DNA of 64,000 bases, taken from positions 6,480,103-6,544,102 of the forward strand of contig NC_040018.1 in NCBI RefSeq assembly GCF_000972845.2, given 5' to 3'. Both the position numbers and the translations under genes were made by a program. The notes beneath the pieces are model-generated. The model was given only the letters and a program-made list of their open reading frames with translations, had not been told where the DNA came from and did no database searches. Source of the stretch: Larimichthys crocea (Eukaryota > Chordata > Actinopteri > Sciaenidae). Below are positions 33,817 through 45,960 of this stretch, one piece after another (position 1 is the stretch's first letter; the number at the start of each line of letters is the position of its first letter).

Positions 33817-35711
33817 ATGTAATGGTTTCACTTTTTCGACTATGGTTATGTAAAGTATTTTTTTAAATTAAGGTAAGGTATTAAATAACTATTGTGCGGG
33901 TAAACAGTTTAATACCGGAGCAAACAGACAAAACACCACTGAGGACACTGACACATTTGAATGACATGAGCAGGAGGAACTGACTTTGTAATTACACTCC
34001 TGTCACATCACAGCTGACACTGGAATTCAAGTTGTTTACGGCAAAACAATTTCAGTTTTTTAATTCAGTCGTGTTTTAATTGCTTTTCTAAACCCAAGCA
34101 GATAAAATAAATAAAAACCAACAAGGGAGTCATAAAAATTAAGTACTTTTTTTAAAGGTGACTGATTCTTTTGACTTGATTTCTTCAGGCAGATCTGCTT
34201 AAGCCCTCGGGGCTATGACTGTGAATGCTACATTTTCAGCCACACCTGTGGACAAACAAACAAAAGAACTCGGGTTACGTGTGCTGACTCACATTGTCCC
34301 ATAAATACTGTTTTGCTTTGATTAAAATCTTATTTGACTGTAACTAAATTTGAGGAAAGTGCCAAACAAATTATTAATACTACACTTCTCCTAACTGTTT
34401 ATTATCTGTTAATACAGCGGCCTCCATTTATGTATTTATGTATGCATTTTAGTGTGTTTGAATCATTTAATAAATGTTCTGAAGAGCCGCAGTATGTAGG
34501 GCATGGAGGACCAGGGAAAAATAGGGGTAGTGATCCTAAGTTGAGTCATTATTGCTGCTTCCCCTATAATCATCATCTTCATTATTAATAACTAATAAAA
34601 ATTATGGGGCGGGGTATGAATTTATTTATTTTTTCAGCTTATGAATGTGACATGCCACAAACAGTTTGACAACCGTTGTAGCACCCTGTTGGACCTCTTA
34701 TAAACAAACTACATATCAGAGGTATGAAGCAGATGGATATCAATTCTATTTAACAATGGCATCATTTAAAAAATAAGCATGTTTAAATGTTCAGGGAAAA
34801 GTGATTCTAAAAACATTGAGATAATTTGGGTACATAAAAACAGAGAGCATCAAATTCAAAATGAGTGAATCTTTACAAAAAAACAATAAGGCTTATCATT
34901 TTGAACATTAAATAACTTGTTTTTGTTCTGCATCCAGTTGAATGTAGGTCGAAAAAGGGTTTGCAAATCTATTTTCATTTATGGTTACGGTTAGTTGCCC
35001 AAGCAGCCAGGAGGCAAATTTTGGAGAAACACTTCTTCCAAGTAGTGTCGACAAGAGCGCTTATTAATCATGTATAAACAATCATTTTACTACTTTAATA
35101 ATTTGACTCATAATGCGATTCCAACTATAAACAACTGAACAACACTCCCTGACTTCCTTATATACACACACCTTCCTCGTGACATGACTGATTAAATGAT
35201 ACCGTTTTGTAGGTTCTCACATATTTACACATACACCAAATAAATCATGAACATTTATATAAATAATTCAATTATGGTGTTTATGAGGGTTAAGATGGAA
35301 TATTAATAAGTCTTCATACATTACATTACATCCAAAAATACATTTACATAAATAAACATATTCACATGAACACCCAAACTCCCCTCTTCCCTCTTCCATC
35401 CTCCCGGGACTTCTCCAGGGATGTTATACCACAGGAGGAGAAAGCAGCAAGCAGTGGTGAGTTCAATGTTTTAATTCTCAGTTCAATTACCATAACTTAT
35501 TACCATTTGCGTGCAACATTATAGTCCCAGAAAATATTATACATTACGAACAATGATGAGGACCCATGATTACGCAAATAAGCATGTGCACCATTAATCA
35601 GTAAATATCTCATTTTATTTAGTGTGTGTGATAATTCAAGCTTTTGGGCAAACAGCTGAAAAAAATCATTTTTTTTGGGAACTGCAATTGTAAGGTAGGT
35701 CACAGCATGAA
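33817..35711. other. Gene-free AT-rich stretch
   Basis: No exon, signal peptide or recognised repeat was found. Open frames are short and lack family motifs. Confidence 0.45.
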
Positions 35712-35792
35712 GGTTCTAGACCGTCCAGGGTTTCTCTGGGGTTTCTGTGCGGAGTTTGCATGTTCTTCCTCACGTCTGTGTGGGTTCTCACC
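35712..35792 (+). repeat. Fragment of a common teleost repeat
   Basis: CTGTGCGGAGTTTGCATGTT followed by CTTCCTCACGTCTGTGTGGG is a familiar word of an abundant fish repeat. It directly abuts a copy of repeat R1. Confidence 0.55.
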
Positions 35793-35990
35793 AAGTGGCA
35801 ACCTCCGTGGATGGAAAGTGAAGCCAATGCAGAAGTACCAAAAACCGTAGTACCTAAAGCTGCCACTTGAGGGTGCCTGCAGAACATTTCAATCTCCATA
35901 AGTCCCCATGTTAAAATGTCCAGCTTAACAGCAGAAATACATATGCAGATATGCATATTTAACAGTGTGGATGCTCTGATTGACAGGTAG
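35793..35990 (+). repeat. Dispersed repeat R1, copy 1
   Basis: Starts AGTGGCAACCTCCGTGGATG and contains CAATCTCCATAAGTCCCCAT. It ends near TGCTCTGATTGACAGGTAGG. R1 is an unclassified repeat of about 200-300 bp with six copies here, all in this orientation. Confidence 0.75.
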
Positions 35991-36469
35991 GTGTAAGTAC
36001 AGCCAATATACAGCCTGAAAAGAACAAGCAGTTATGGAAATTGTATGGTAATGGCTTGTAAGGTGGTAAATGCTCACTATGGGATTGTTTTAGCCATTAA
36101 AGATTGCCCGGAACAACAGGTAAGTCCAGTTAAATGTAACAAATCGCAGGTAGAGCTGCTCAAACTGAATGACGTTAGTGACTTAGTGTTTAGAGTAGAT
36201 GTGGTGACACGAGGTTAAGAGGATGGAACCACAGATTAAAATGTGCAGAGAAAGTTCGTAAAGTTCATTGTCGCACTTGATGGATGGATGACATTGTTGT
36301 CCCTGAGGGAAAATTCATTTAATGTCTCAGCCAGCAACGAAGAAAATGACACAGATATATATACCAGCACTTTAACCCTGCATGTCCAACAAGCCTCCAA
36401 CAAGTATAACAAGATATCTCATGCACAGTTCCTTATTCGCTGTCTGTGTCGATTATTTCATCTAATTTG

Positions 36470-36653
36470 ATCTTGTTTTAATGTTTCATTTTATTCTCAT
36501 AATCATGTGGTGGTGAAAAAAAAAAAAAAAGAAACCTTATTTTTCTTAAAATAGTTACAAAATGCTTATGAGAATAAAATGAAACATTAAAACAAGATAA
36601 AATTACTAACTTTAATAATAACTATTTTAAGAAAACCATTTTATTTTCACCAC
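36470..36653. repeat. Interleaved inverted repeats (A-B-A'-B' order)
   Basis: Arm A, 36470-36502, is repeated perfectly in reverse complement at 36566-36598 (33 of 33 bp; A starts ATCTTGTTTTAATGTTTCAT). A second pair interleaves with it. B contains GTGGTGAAAAA and CTTAAAATAGTTA at about 36509-36557. Its imperfect complement B' contains TAACTATTTTAAG and TTTTCACCAC at about 36619-36653. In a simple palindrome the order would be A-B-B'-A'. Confidence 0.85.
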
Positions 36654-38720
36654 TGCACGATCTTCCCGACTTTGTTCAAGATTGTGTTCACTAAATTCTT
36701 TATTATAGGTTAATTATTTATTAAAAGGGTCAATAAAAAGACAAAACCAAACTAATTTATAAACCAACACGTGTTATCTGTGAACCAACAGTCTGATATA
36801 CTTTATCTTCACATATGTTCAATCTGCTTGCCAAGTAGTACAGACACAATCACACACAGACAATGGTATTCATAATTATGAGCCTGTGGGTTGTAGTGCA
36901 CAGTGAAGACAAACATATACGTTAGATTAATAATCTTCATTTGTAAAAAAAAAACCCACATTAAGAAGTGCCATAAATCAACAGGTTTTAAAAAAACAGT
37001 GCGGTGTAGGAAAAGACGGAAATAGACGCAATCCAAAGGAAATTGAAACTCAAGGAAAATCATGAAAGGCTTTCCGATAAACGTTTGTTTTGAGAAGGGA
37101 CGTTTTGTTTTTCAGTGTACATGTCAATCATTTTTCAACCTGCTGAGCCAGAAACAGGTCTGATGAGAAACCCAAGAAGCTTTTCAAAGAAACTCCATTT
37201 GGCAATAGTATGGTTTCTTAAGAAAACAAAACATACACGAGACAATGACTGTACTAACAGCTAGATAGATAAAATATATGTAGTACAAACACTGACACTC
37301 CCCCATTGCTCTGAGACAAGCTACCAATAGCTAACAGCAGCTTCCGTTTGCAGCAGTATACTTTACTGTGCATGAGGAAACTGTAAATCACAGTTGAAGC
37401 ACAGCAGCCAAAAGAAATGAGAGGGGAAACCAGAAGCATCTTCTCCATAAAATATGATGCAGTTTAACCAAAATCAGTGAAAAAGTTGGTGGTGTGTGAC
37501 TTAGTTTCATAAAGTGTTACATACTTATCAGAGGTGATCGCATCTGGAGCACAAAGTTACATGAACAGCCATACAGGGTGCAGAGTGGAGATAAAAAAAC
37601 ACCATTGACATAATTACACATCAATGTAAAGTCATTTATTAGTCAAATCTGTTATTTTATGGTTTTAATAATGTTGCTTTATGGTTGTTGAACCCGATGG
37701 AGCGTGGACTTGTCTTCTATGGGTCGTTTTTCTTTCGGTAGCAGGAGTCTTGTGCGAAACATGCTGCTGTGTGTCATCCTTAACACACCTCCAATGTAAC
37801 TGAACTATCAGGAAACTAGGTATGCTACAGTCATCATTGTGTCAACCTTCTGGTTCTTCTGCATTTATTTGACTTTCAAGAAAGAACAAGGAACTGATAC
37901 AGCAGAAAACAATAGAATCAGGAAACAATACAACATTACACCTGGGCATTATTTATAGAAACAAGTGAACAGGAGAACCTTTCTACAATCAAATATTATA
38001 CTATTTTTGTATCAGCACATCATTTGGTTTGAGACATTGAGTCATTTTTGTGAGACATTAAAGGCAAAAACCTTTTTTTTATGCACATGTCAATTTAAAG
38101 ATTTTAATCAAGCGGGAAGGAAATGCCCCGCATTCATATTTAGGTGCTCATTTTACTACAATTTGTGTATTTATGTGTGCAGATGTAGTTCTTTCTCATT
38201 ATATAATGCCTCATTTGTGTATTTATATATGAAACTTCCTTCGTTACCTTATTCACCCGTGGTGTCTCAACGTGTATGCATTTTACAATGCATATACTTA
38301 AACACCAAACCTTCCATATTCTATTCATTTATAGAACATTTTATTCCTGAAAGCAAAAATTATTGCTGTATTTTCTAATTTATGGCGTGATAAAGAGAGA
38401 TTTCCAGTGACCTCTAATAAGTCAACATAATAAAACAATATTCTGAACTTAGCTTTATCCAATGTTCACATTTATGTTACGGAAATGTATCAAAATTAGT
38501 GTCTTTATGTTAATTGTCTTTTTTCCATAACCTCTGAAATAAGGACGTTTCATCTGCGGAGAGGGAAGAAGATTTATTTTGTGGATTATCTAGCAAAATG
38601 TAATTAATATTATTTATTATTATTATTTTGTATTATTATTTGTTTGTATTGATTTCATTTAGAACAGGAACTGTATGTTACGAAACACCTTCCCTGGAAT
38701 GTAAGTGAAGGTTAGGACCA
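36654..38720. other. Gene-free stretch
   Basis: AT-rich DNA without recognisable exons. A 137-aa open frame at 37965-38378 has no family motif. A TTA-rich run lies near 38610. Confidence 0.45.
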
Positions 38721-40075
38721 AGAAGCAACCTCCGGTTCTGGAAAATAAAGCCAATGAAGGGTTAAAAACTCTAATTCCTCCATAAGCAGCCATATTAAAA
38801 TCATATCAAATCAAATCAAATTTTATTTGTTTAGCCCAAAGTCACAAAGTACATTTGCCTCGGAGGGCTTTACAATCTGTACAGGGAGTAACATCCTCTG
38901 TCCTTAGACCAGGGGTCGGCAATTAGCGGCCCGCGGGCCAAAACTGGCCCATCATCAATTATATCTGGCCCGCTAGATGACGTTGATTTATTTAAAAAAA
39001 AAATTTAAATTAAATATATCTTTTAAACATCATGTTTTCTGTCAAAAATACAACAATTCCACAGATTTCACAACATTTATTAAAAAGTAGCTGATAAGTA
39101 ACGTGACAAAACAGCAGCCAGAACGTCCTCGCAGCCTCTTTACTTGACGCACAGGTCGGAACACTAATTGCTACGCCAGTGCGCTGTAACCTGTGGAAAA
39201 TAAAAGTCTCCTGTGGCCCTCATGCAACGGACAACGTGAACAAATGTGTTTCATTAAATAAATAAAAAACAAAACAAACAAGGTCGGCTCAAATATCAAA
39301 TAGCCTAAAAAATGTGAATGCACATCAGCGGCATGGGGAAACAGATCTGCGCTGCTCCTGCTGAGCTACTGCGCTGCTCCTGAATTAAGAAAGATGCTGC
39401 TGTGTGCATATCCAGCCTCCAAGGATTTCATTTTCTGTGTTTGCGCCTCTGTCCCGAGAGCATATGCGTTTTTGAAGTGGCCATGCTTTGTCTCGTGGTG
39501 TCTTCTAATATTGTATTCTTCACAAACTGCAACAACCTTGTTGCAAATGAGACACGTCGGCTTGGCATTAATAAATGCAGACTGGTCCTGTATTCGGAAT
39601 CAACTTTTATTTTCATGGCTTTTTCATGACAACAACATTTTGCATAGCTAGCAATCTTCAGCTAATGATTTCCACAGCATCCAAAACATAAAAAACTGGC
39701 AATTGTATACGTTAGTTACGGCAGGTTGCCTGTTTCATGACAGACGCCAGGAGATGCAGCAGTGGGCGTAAAAACAGCACATAGAAGCAAATTGATGTTT
39801 TAAATTAAATCAAATGCATTTTTAAAGTTAAATAATGTTTATTTTTAATAATAGAAAAAATAGAAAAACGTTTTTTTCCCAGTAGGAAAGCATGTTCATG
39901 GCCCGTGATGGAATTGTCAGAAAAAAAATGGGCCCGGGTCCAAACTTATTTGCCGACCCCTGCCTTAGACCCTCGGTTTGAGTGAAGAAAAAGTTGCCCA
40001 CAAAAAACCCTTTAACAGGGAAAAAAGGTGGAAGTGGAAATGCCCAACTTTAACAGATAAACATGTTCACTACTT
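38721..40075 (+). mobile_element. Three-level nested repeat (R1 split by D1 split by hAT)
   Basis: The outer layer is repeat R1, copy 2. Its left half is 38721-38801 (AGAAGCAACCTCCGG to CCATATTAAAA). Its right half resumes at about 40046 (CCCAACTTTAACAGATAAAC). The middle layer is repeat D1, at 38803-38909 and 39963-40045. The inner layer is a complete hAT element at 38910-39962. The order of insertion is therefore R1, then D1, then hAT. Confidence 0.8.
38910..39962 (-). mobile_element. Non-autonomous hAT element with BED zinc-finger remnant
   Basis: The element is 1053 bp, with terminal inverted repeats CAGGGGTCGGCAA (left) and TTGCCGACCCCTG (right). It is flanked by exact 8-bp duplications CCTTAGAC at 38902-38909 and 39963-39970. 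Blocks GCGGCCCGCGGGCC and GGCCCGGG lie just inside the ends. On the minus strand, about 39620-39380 encodes AFINAKPTCLICNKVVAVCE followed by EYNIRRHHETKHG. This is a BED-type zinc finger (C-x2-C then H-x4-H) like those of hAT transposases of the GTF2IRD2/ZBED-related group. The catalytic part is missing, so this is an internally deleted copy. Confidence 0.85.
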
Positions 40076-40159
40076 GTGTGCTACTTTGTCCAATTTTTAA
40101 ATTCTTTTTGTTGTCTTTTTTCCCATTAAAGGGTCAAGTTATAGGTTCTGGTGTGACAT

Positions 40160-40300
40160 TTCTGCTGCTGCCTGCCGTTGCCCCATGTACGAAGGCTCAG
40201 CAGCGGCCCAGGGTTCGAATCTGACCTGCGGCCCTTTGTTGCATGTCGTCCCCCATCTCTCTTGCCCCACATTCCCGTCATTCTTCACGGTCCTATTTGG
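40160..40300 (+). mobile_element. tRNA-derived SINE
   Basis: Contains CCCAGGGTTCGAATCTGACC, whose GGTTCGAATCT is a good polymerase III B-box. GCGGCCCTTTGTTGCATGTC and CCCCATCTCTCTTGCCCCAC follow, as in a widespread teleost SINE. The 5' A-box part is degraded. Confidence 0.65.
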
Positions 40301-41112
40301 TTGTGTGCAACAACATATGGTGTAGCGCTGCTGAATAACCGAGCATTAATATGTAACGTATGCAGCCACGCCACATTCCCATAAGAGCCTCAAGGTTAAA
40401 AGCTGTTTTCTTCTTCTGCATGCCGATGTCACTGCTCTTAAAGCTTCCAGTAAGGTCGGCTTAAATCTCGACAGCCCTGTTCCCAGTTCCCAACAGTCGC
40501 TAACTTTCTGTTTCAAAATGAGTGTGTCTTCAAGCGACAAAAATGATGGCACCTACAGTACATGTTTCCCGTCAGAGGAGCTTATGAATGTCTCTCTTTA
40601 TTGTATGTGTAAAGGAATGTATTTCTTTGCAAACGTGGACAAGTTTTGCTCGTTTCGAAGTCATAAAACATGTTCTCATCACGTCTGAATGTTTGTTTGT
40701 TTTCCTTTTCTACAGATCCAAAACGGGAAAAAGCATTGACCCTTTTCTTTGCCACAAACTGTACTTGAACATTTGATGAAGATCACAAATACAGAATTGA
40801 CCATAAAGCACTGAAATTTACAACGATGAGGAAAAATACATCCATACATCATGTTTTATACGTAAAATTTTCTTTATTACCACAGGATGTTCACGTAAAT
40901 CCTACTTATGTTTGGGGTAAATTACACAAACTTGTCATCGTAGAACTCCAACAACAGAAATCCAAATAGATTCTGTCAACAACATTTGTTGTATTGAACC
41001 ATGTTTTACAGCTTTGGTCTCCAAGACTCCAAACAGAAGTTATTAATGCAAGTTTGTCTGCCTGAAGAAGTGCAACTATCAACGCACACACAGACACACA
41101 CACACACATATA
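40301..41112. other. Gene-free stretch
   Basis: No exon or classified repeat recognised. Open frames are short and lack motifs. Confidence 0.45.
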
Positions 41113-41170
41113 TAATATCAGAATCAGAAATACTTTATTAATCCCCGCAGCGAAATTGTGTAACATGTAG
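41113..41170 (-). mobile_element. LINE 3' tail fragment
   Basis: ATCAGAATCAGAAATACTTT followed by ATTAATCCCCGCAGCGAAAT is the antisense 3' tip of a Rex1/CR1-like fish LINE, related to the tails at 21.3 and 22.4 kb. Only the terminal fragment remains. Confidence 0.55.
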
Positions 41171-41528
41171 TATGTAATATGATATAATATGTGGGTGTGT
41201 TACCCAGCACTTCACCGACTCTGCTTGTACTGACTGGCTGCGGAAATATCAGATGAAGATGTATTCATGGTAGCTTGCACTGCAAATAGTTATCAGTCAG
41301 ACAGTAAACATGCTTGCAGACCCTTACCTTGCAGGTTGTCGTTCACGTTTTAGTTCAAGAAAGTGAACCAAGATGCAGAAGTAAAGGTTGAACAAACCTA
41401 AATAACAAAAAAAAAAAAGGCAGATGACGAACAAAACAGTTGTCCACTGAGAAACTATGACATAATCTCCCATAAAAAACAGATTAAACAAATTAGATAT
41501 AACATGTTTACAAAGATTTGGTCTCCCC

Positions 41529-41781
41529 CAAGCGACAACATCTATGGCTGTGAAATGAAGGCTAAGGCAAATGAACTGGCTCCAGAAGTGAGTCAGTCTC
41601 CATAAGTCCCCATGTTCAAATGTCCAACTTCACAGCAGAAATAAACATGTTTACAGCCTGGTACAAAAAACACTTTTGGTCTCTATAGCTAATTTCCCCG
41701 TTACAACTGTGCTAAGTCTGATTCAAATTATATAAAAGATTAAAGTTATATATAATTAACAGCATGGCCGTGTTCATTGAT
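41529..41781 (+). repeat. Dispersed repeat R1, copy 3
   Basis: Contains GTGAGTCAGTCTCCATAAGT, CCAACTTCACAGCAGAAATA and TTGGTCTCTATAGCTAATTT, as in the copies at 53112 and 58767. The left part is diverged. Confidence 0.7.
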
Positions 41782-42421
41782 TTATTAATTGGGTGTCACA
41801 TCCATTTACGGGAAGGTTTCCTCGTTTCCAGCCTGGTAACCTCTGATACTACGCCATTTGTTATCTTTGTCTGTTAGTTTGTCCTTTGCATGCATTCTTC
41901 CGTTGTCAGTCAGTCTAATCACTGAGTGTTGAGTGATGGATGTTGTGCTTTGACCTTGTGAGAAAGGTATCGAATCAGCTCTTTGCTTTGGGTAAACATA
42001 GCATGGAAAATAAACATAAACATAGCTTTGTCAGTACAAGCACAGAATTTATCATCTAGCAAAAGTTTGTTCAGGTTTCCAGAAAGGTGCCATTAAAACT
42101 TGTTTCTAAATTCTTCAGATGATTCAGACGCATTTTTCCTGACTTGTTTGTCTAACAGGCCTTTTTTTTCTGTTATATATGATAATATCAGTGGTGGAAC
42201 ACAACAGGTACTGTACAAAAGTACAATAACATATTAACTAACATTATTTTAATATTAAATAATAAAATTGTTGCACAACACACTTCCTTCTCTATATTTT
42301 GGTGTGATGTTACTTCCTTCTTGGAAACATATTCCAGTTTTTTCACTTTGACAATGTATACGACTGACAGCTGATGTTCATTTAGTGGTGAAACTTTAAG
42401 ACACGCCCTGTGTGAGCTGCC

Positions 42422-42428
42422 TATAAAG
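42422..42428 (+). promoter_or_regulatory. TATA box of the astacin gene
   Basis: TATAAAG about 110 bp upstream of the astacin ATG. It would place transcription start near 42450 and give a short 5' leader. The tip of a common fish repeat (CAGTGGTGGAACAC, about 42190) lies about 230 bp further upstream. Confidence 0.6.
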
Positions 42429-42533
42429 AACGAGGAGCTGAGCACCTGCTGCATCAAGCATCAGAGTCCTGGTGCAACAGGTAAGCTGAGCTTTTCTCTC
42501 TTGTCTTACCTGATTCATCTGAGGACCACCATC

Positions 42534-45145
42534 ATGGCTCCGACTTTCCTTTTTCTCATCATCCTCTCACTGACGGCCGTTCGTCCGGTAAGTCCGAATC
42601 TTTCAACCCAAGCAGAGAAATAATCTGCCAAACAACATCGTAGACATCATTTTAAAATACGCAATTTTGTCTTCCAGGGTGCAACCGACGAAAAAGCAGG
42701 TGAGTTGTGATAAATCCTCCAAATATCTTTTCTGTTCCTCTCGATTCAGATTTGTCATGAATAATTTCAGACTGCTGCAGCTTGTTTCTGATATTTCTGT
42801 TTTCTCTTCTTGCTTCCAGAACTTTCTGAAGAAGACCCCTCTGAAATAATCGCAAAGGCTAATGAAGGCATCTGTAAGACAGTCTTGTAACTCATCACAT
42901 AACATCATTAAAACAAGTTACTCATAAGCTCATGTCCATGTAAACATGTAAAACTCTTGTTGTTCTGCAGCGACAAAACTGGTGCATGGTGACATTATGC
43001 CAAACCTGGACAGGAATGCAGTCCCCTGCACCAGCAGAGGCTGCAAGTGGCCTAAATATGGACGCTACGTCTACGTGCCCGTCTATATCTCCACTAGATA
43101 CAGTAAGTTGCTGTAATTTAACTTTTGACTTGTCAGTGTCAGCGTTTGGTTTGAATTAAAAGGTGTAGATGGTTATTTTGAAGGATGTAGTTAAATTGCA
43201 TCATGCAAACAGGGTTTCTATGGTGGCCCTGAGGTGCAAAACACAATAAATTTGCAGAAATGACCAGAATGATGTATGTGCAGAGCTTAAAGGAAAGTTT
43301 CTCTGACTGTAACATACCAGTTAAACCAGTTTGGATGCCTGTCATTGGTCTAATATGCAACTTCCATAGGAGCTAGATGTTAAAATCATTTTTAATTTGA
43401 TGTTAAAATATTTAAACTACATCTTTGGGACATTAATGTCATACTGTACTAAGTAGTTAGATCAAAATAGCATCATATCCAGAGGGGGAAATAGTTTATG
43501 TTACCCTTGAATTACTAAAATTTGCTTATCGTGCATTCATTTCCATGAGTCCTCCTGAACCTCAAAACCGAGTTTTTATAATCTGGTTTCAGCTGCAATA
43601 TCATCAAATGGCCAAAGTTCAAGACTGAGATCAAATTTAAACTGGTCATACTGGATTTAATTTAGAACTACAAATTTAGTTTAGGACTGAGGAATGGTTT
43701 GTAAATGTGAGACATACTTTGACTTACTTGAGGAAAGCTTCATGATTTGATTAGGTATGACTGGAGTTACGGGTATGTCCCGTTTGTGAAGAGAAGCAGC
43801 TTCTCAGCAGCCTGTTCTTCTCATCTTTACAGCCAGGTCAGAGCGCAGCACCATCATTAGAGCCCTGCTGACCTTCCACTCTACCACCTGCATCCGCTTT
43901 GTCTGGAAGCGATGGTGGCATCGTAATTACCTCTACTTCTACTCTGGATCTGGGTAGGAACACAGACACATGCTCTTTCTAGGCCAGTTAACTTCAACTC
44001 CAAAAGCAATCAATGCATTAACAATGTGTGTCTATGTGCGTGTCAGATGCTGGTCTTCCCTCGGTCGTCAGAGCCGAGGACAGCTGGTTTCCCTGAGGAA
44101 AAACGGCTGTGTGTACACGGGCACAGTGCAGCACGAGGTTCTCCACGCCCTGGGATTCCACCACGAGCACGTTCGCTCCGACAGAGACAGCTACGTCAGA
44201 ATCCTCACAGACAACATTCAGTCAGGTCAGCTCAACCACATGAAAACACTTTGACAGTTCTGGTTTTACGTTATGCAACGTTGAGAACCATCGCAGGGAC
44301 GAGTTTATAGATCAGAGAGTCACAGATTACTCGAATAAGACTAATAACAGCTTGCTAAACATAAAGCACACCCAAGGCTGATGGGAATGTTTTGATGGCT
44401 GATGATAGCGATCGAAAAGTTAAGAGAATCACCAAAAAATTTAAATACACCATCTGTGACCCGTGAATGTCCGCACAAACATTTGTGCTAATATATCTTA
44501 TCAATGTTGAGATACTTCACTGGATACGTTTCTTACATTTTGGTCTTTGCTCCTGTGCAGGAAGAGAACACAACTTCAGGAAGGTGGCCACTAACAACTT
44601 GGGTACTCCCTACGACTTCAAATCTGTCATGCATTACAGCCAGTGAGTGTTTACGTGTGCGTTTTCTGATGCAAATATTGTCATCAATTATGTTGCTTGA
44701 CTTTAAACCACATCATCTTCAAAAGATTAACCAATAAACTGAGGGAGCATCCGTCGTTAACTGGAAAAGAAGATTCATTCATAGTCGCGTTGTTTGAGAA
44801 TTGAGAATTGTACTGAAGCAGTGTGCACTTGTGTTTGTGTATGCATGTCTCTCTCTAAAAATATTGTTTCTTCCTAAAGATACGCCTTCTCCAAAAACGG
44901 AAAGCCAACCATCGTCTCCAGGAGCAATCCTAGTCTTTACATCGGACGCAACTATGCGATGAGTTACAATGACATTCAGCGTGTCAAACGGCTTTACCAG
45001 TGCTGTGAGTGAAAATTGACACTACATTATATATTACATATTATAAGTCATACACTTAACACAAGGAAAATGAGATATATTATACATCTGAGATTGTTAC
45101 CTATGAATCAAAATTTCTTTGTTTTGTTTTTTTTCTCAACCAGAA
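42534..45145 (+). CDS. Six-cysteine astacin metalloprotease (hatching-enzyme/nephrosin group)
   Basis: Nine exons: 42534-42587, 42678-42699, 42820-42873, 42971-43102, 43833-43953, 44047-44225, 44561-44642, 44880-45004 and the last two stop bases at 45144-45145. Phases agree, giving about 256 aa. The first 18 residues (MAPTFLFLIILSLTAVRP) form a signal peptide. A short propeptide containing HGDIMP follows, then a likely activation site R58-NAVPC. The zinc site is HEVLHALGFHHE (His157, Glu158, His161, His167). The Met-turn is SVMHY (Met211, Tyr213). Cys107-Cys256 and Cys129-Cys149 match the astacin disulphides. The extra pair Cys63/Cys68 (CTSRGC) marks the fish c6ast subfamily, which includes choriolytic hatching enzymes and nephrosin. 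It should be a secreted active protease. The many introns fit the ancestral c6ast layout rather than intronless retrocopies. Whether it is a hatching enzyme or another c6ast cannot be decided here. Confidence 0.92.
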
Positions 45146-45954
45146 ATTCAATGACGGAAGGGAGCAGTCGACCTCCAGATCCAGTCTTGGCCCGTCATGA
45201 TTACACCTAAGCTACAGAAACTTGTCTTGAATATAGAAATGTGCTAATGCGATGTTGAGATCTGAAGTGCTGCCCGTCTTATAGAGATTTGCAGCTTGCC
45301 AGAGAAGCTCACGAAGGTTGTGAGAAATACATTTTTGTGTCGGGACTTAGTGGAACAGCTTTGTTTCAGACAGGCCAATCTGCAGGGTCACCTGCTGGAG
45401 GTCACTGATGTTACATCTCTTGCTGCTCAAGTTGAATTAGTAACCTTTAAAGGGATTGTTCAGCCTTTTTTTTTGTTTGTTTGTTTTTGCTTCAAATCAT
45501 TTACTAACCTCTGAAATATAAACTTTATGTTTAAATTTTACTGAAAGGGCTCACAGAGAGAAAATACTAAAAGTTAAAGTAAGCATTACCCTGAATATCC
45601 CTTAAGGAGACATTACAGATTACAAAATGAAGGTTTGGGATGGAAATTCTAATTTCAACTAAGTGCAAATCAGTGTTGTTGAGTTGAAATAGTAGTATGA
45701 AATAAAAATAAAAACAGTACCATATGTACTACTGAGTTTGCTTTTCCACATGTGGTTCAGGTTTGATAGGATCCAATAGCAATATGTTGATTAATGTTTA
45801 ACAATTAATTATCAGGACAACTTGGGCCAAACATATTATCATATATTTTGTTTGCTTTCCTTTGGTTTGGGTGTTACTTTTGCTTTTCCTGCATATCTTT
45901 CCATAATCAAGAACTTATTGTGTTCATTTCTTCAATGGAGTGAGACGTTTGTTC

Positions 45955-45960
45955 AATAAA
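45955..45960 (+). terminator. Poly(A) signal of the astacin gene
   Basis: AATAAA about 810 nt beyond the stop codon, with a further AATAAA nearby at about 45975. It would end a last exon that is almost entirely 3' untranslated region. Confidence 0.5.

Noticed and set aside
37965..38378. 137-aa forward frame
   Set aside because: AT-rich sequence with Phe/Tyr/Cys bias and no family features or splice partners.
44026..44310. 94-aa alternative frame over the astacin exon
   Set aside because: It is a shifted reading of exon 6. The true frame carries the HExxH zinc site.
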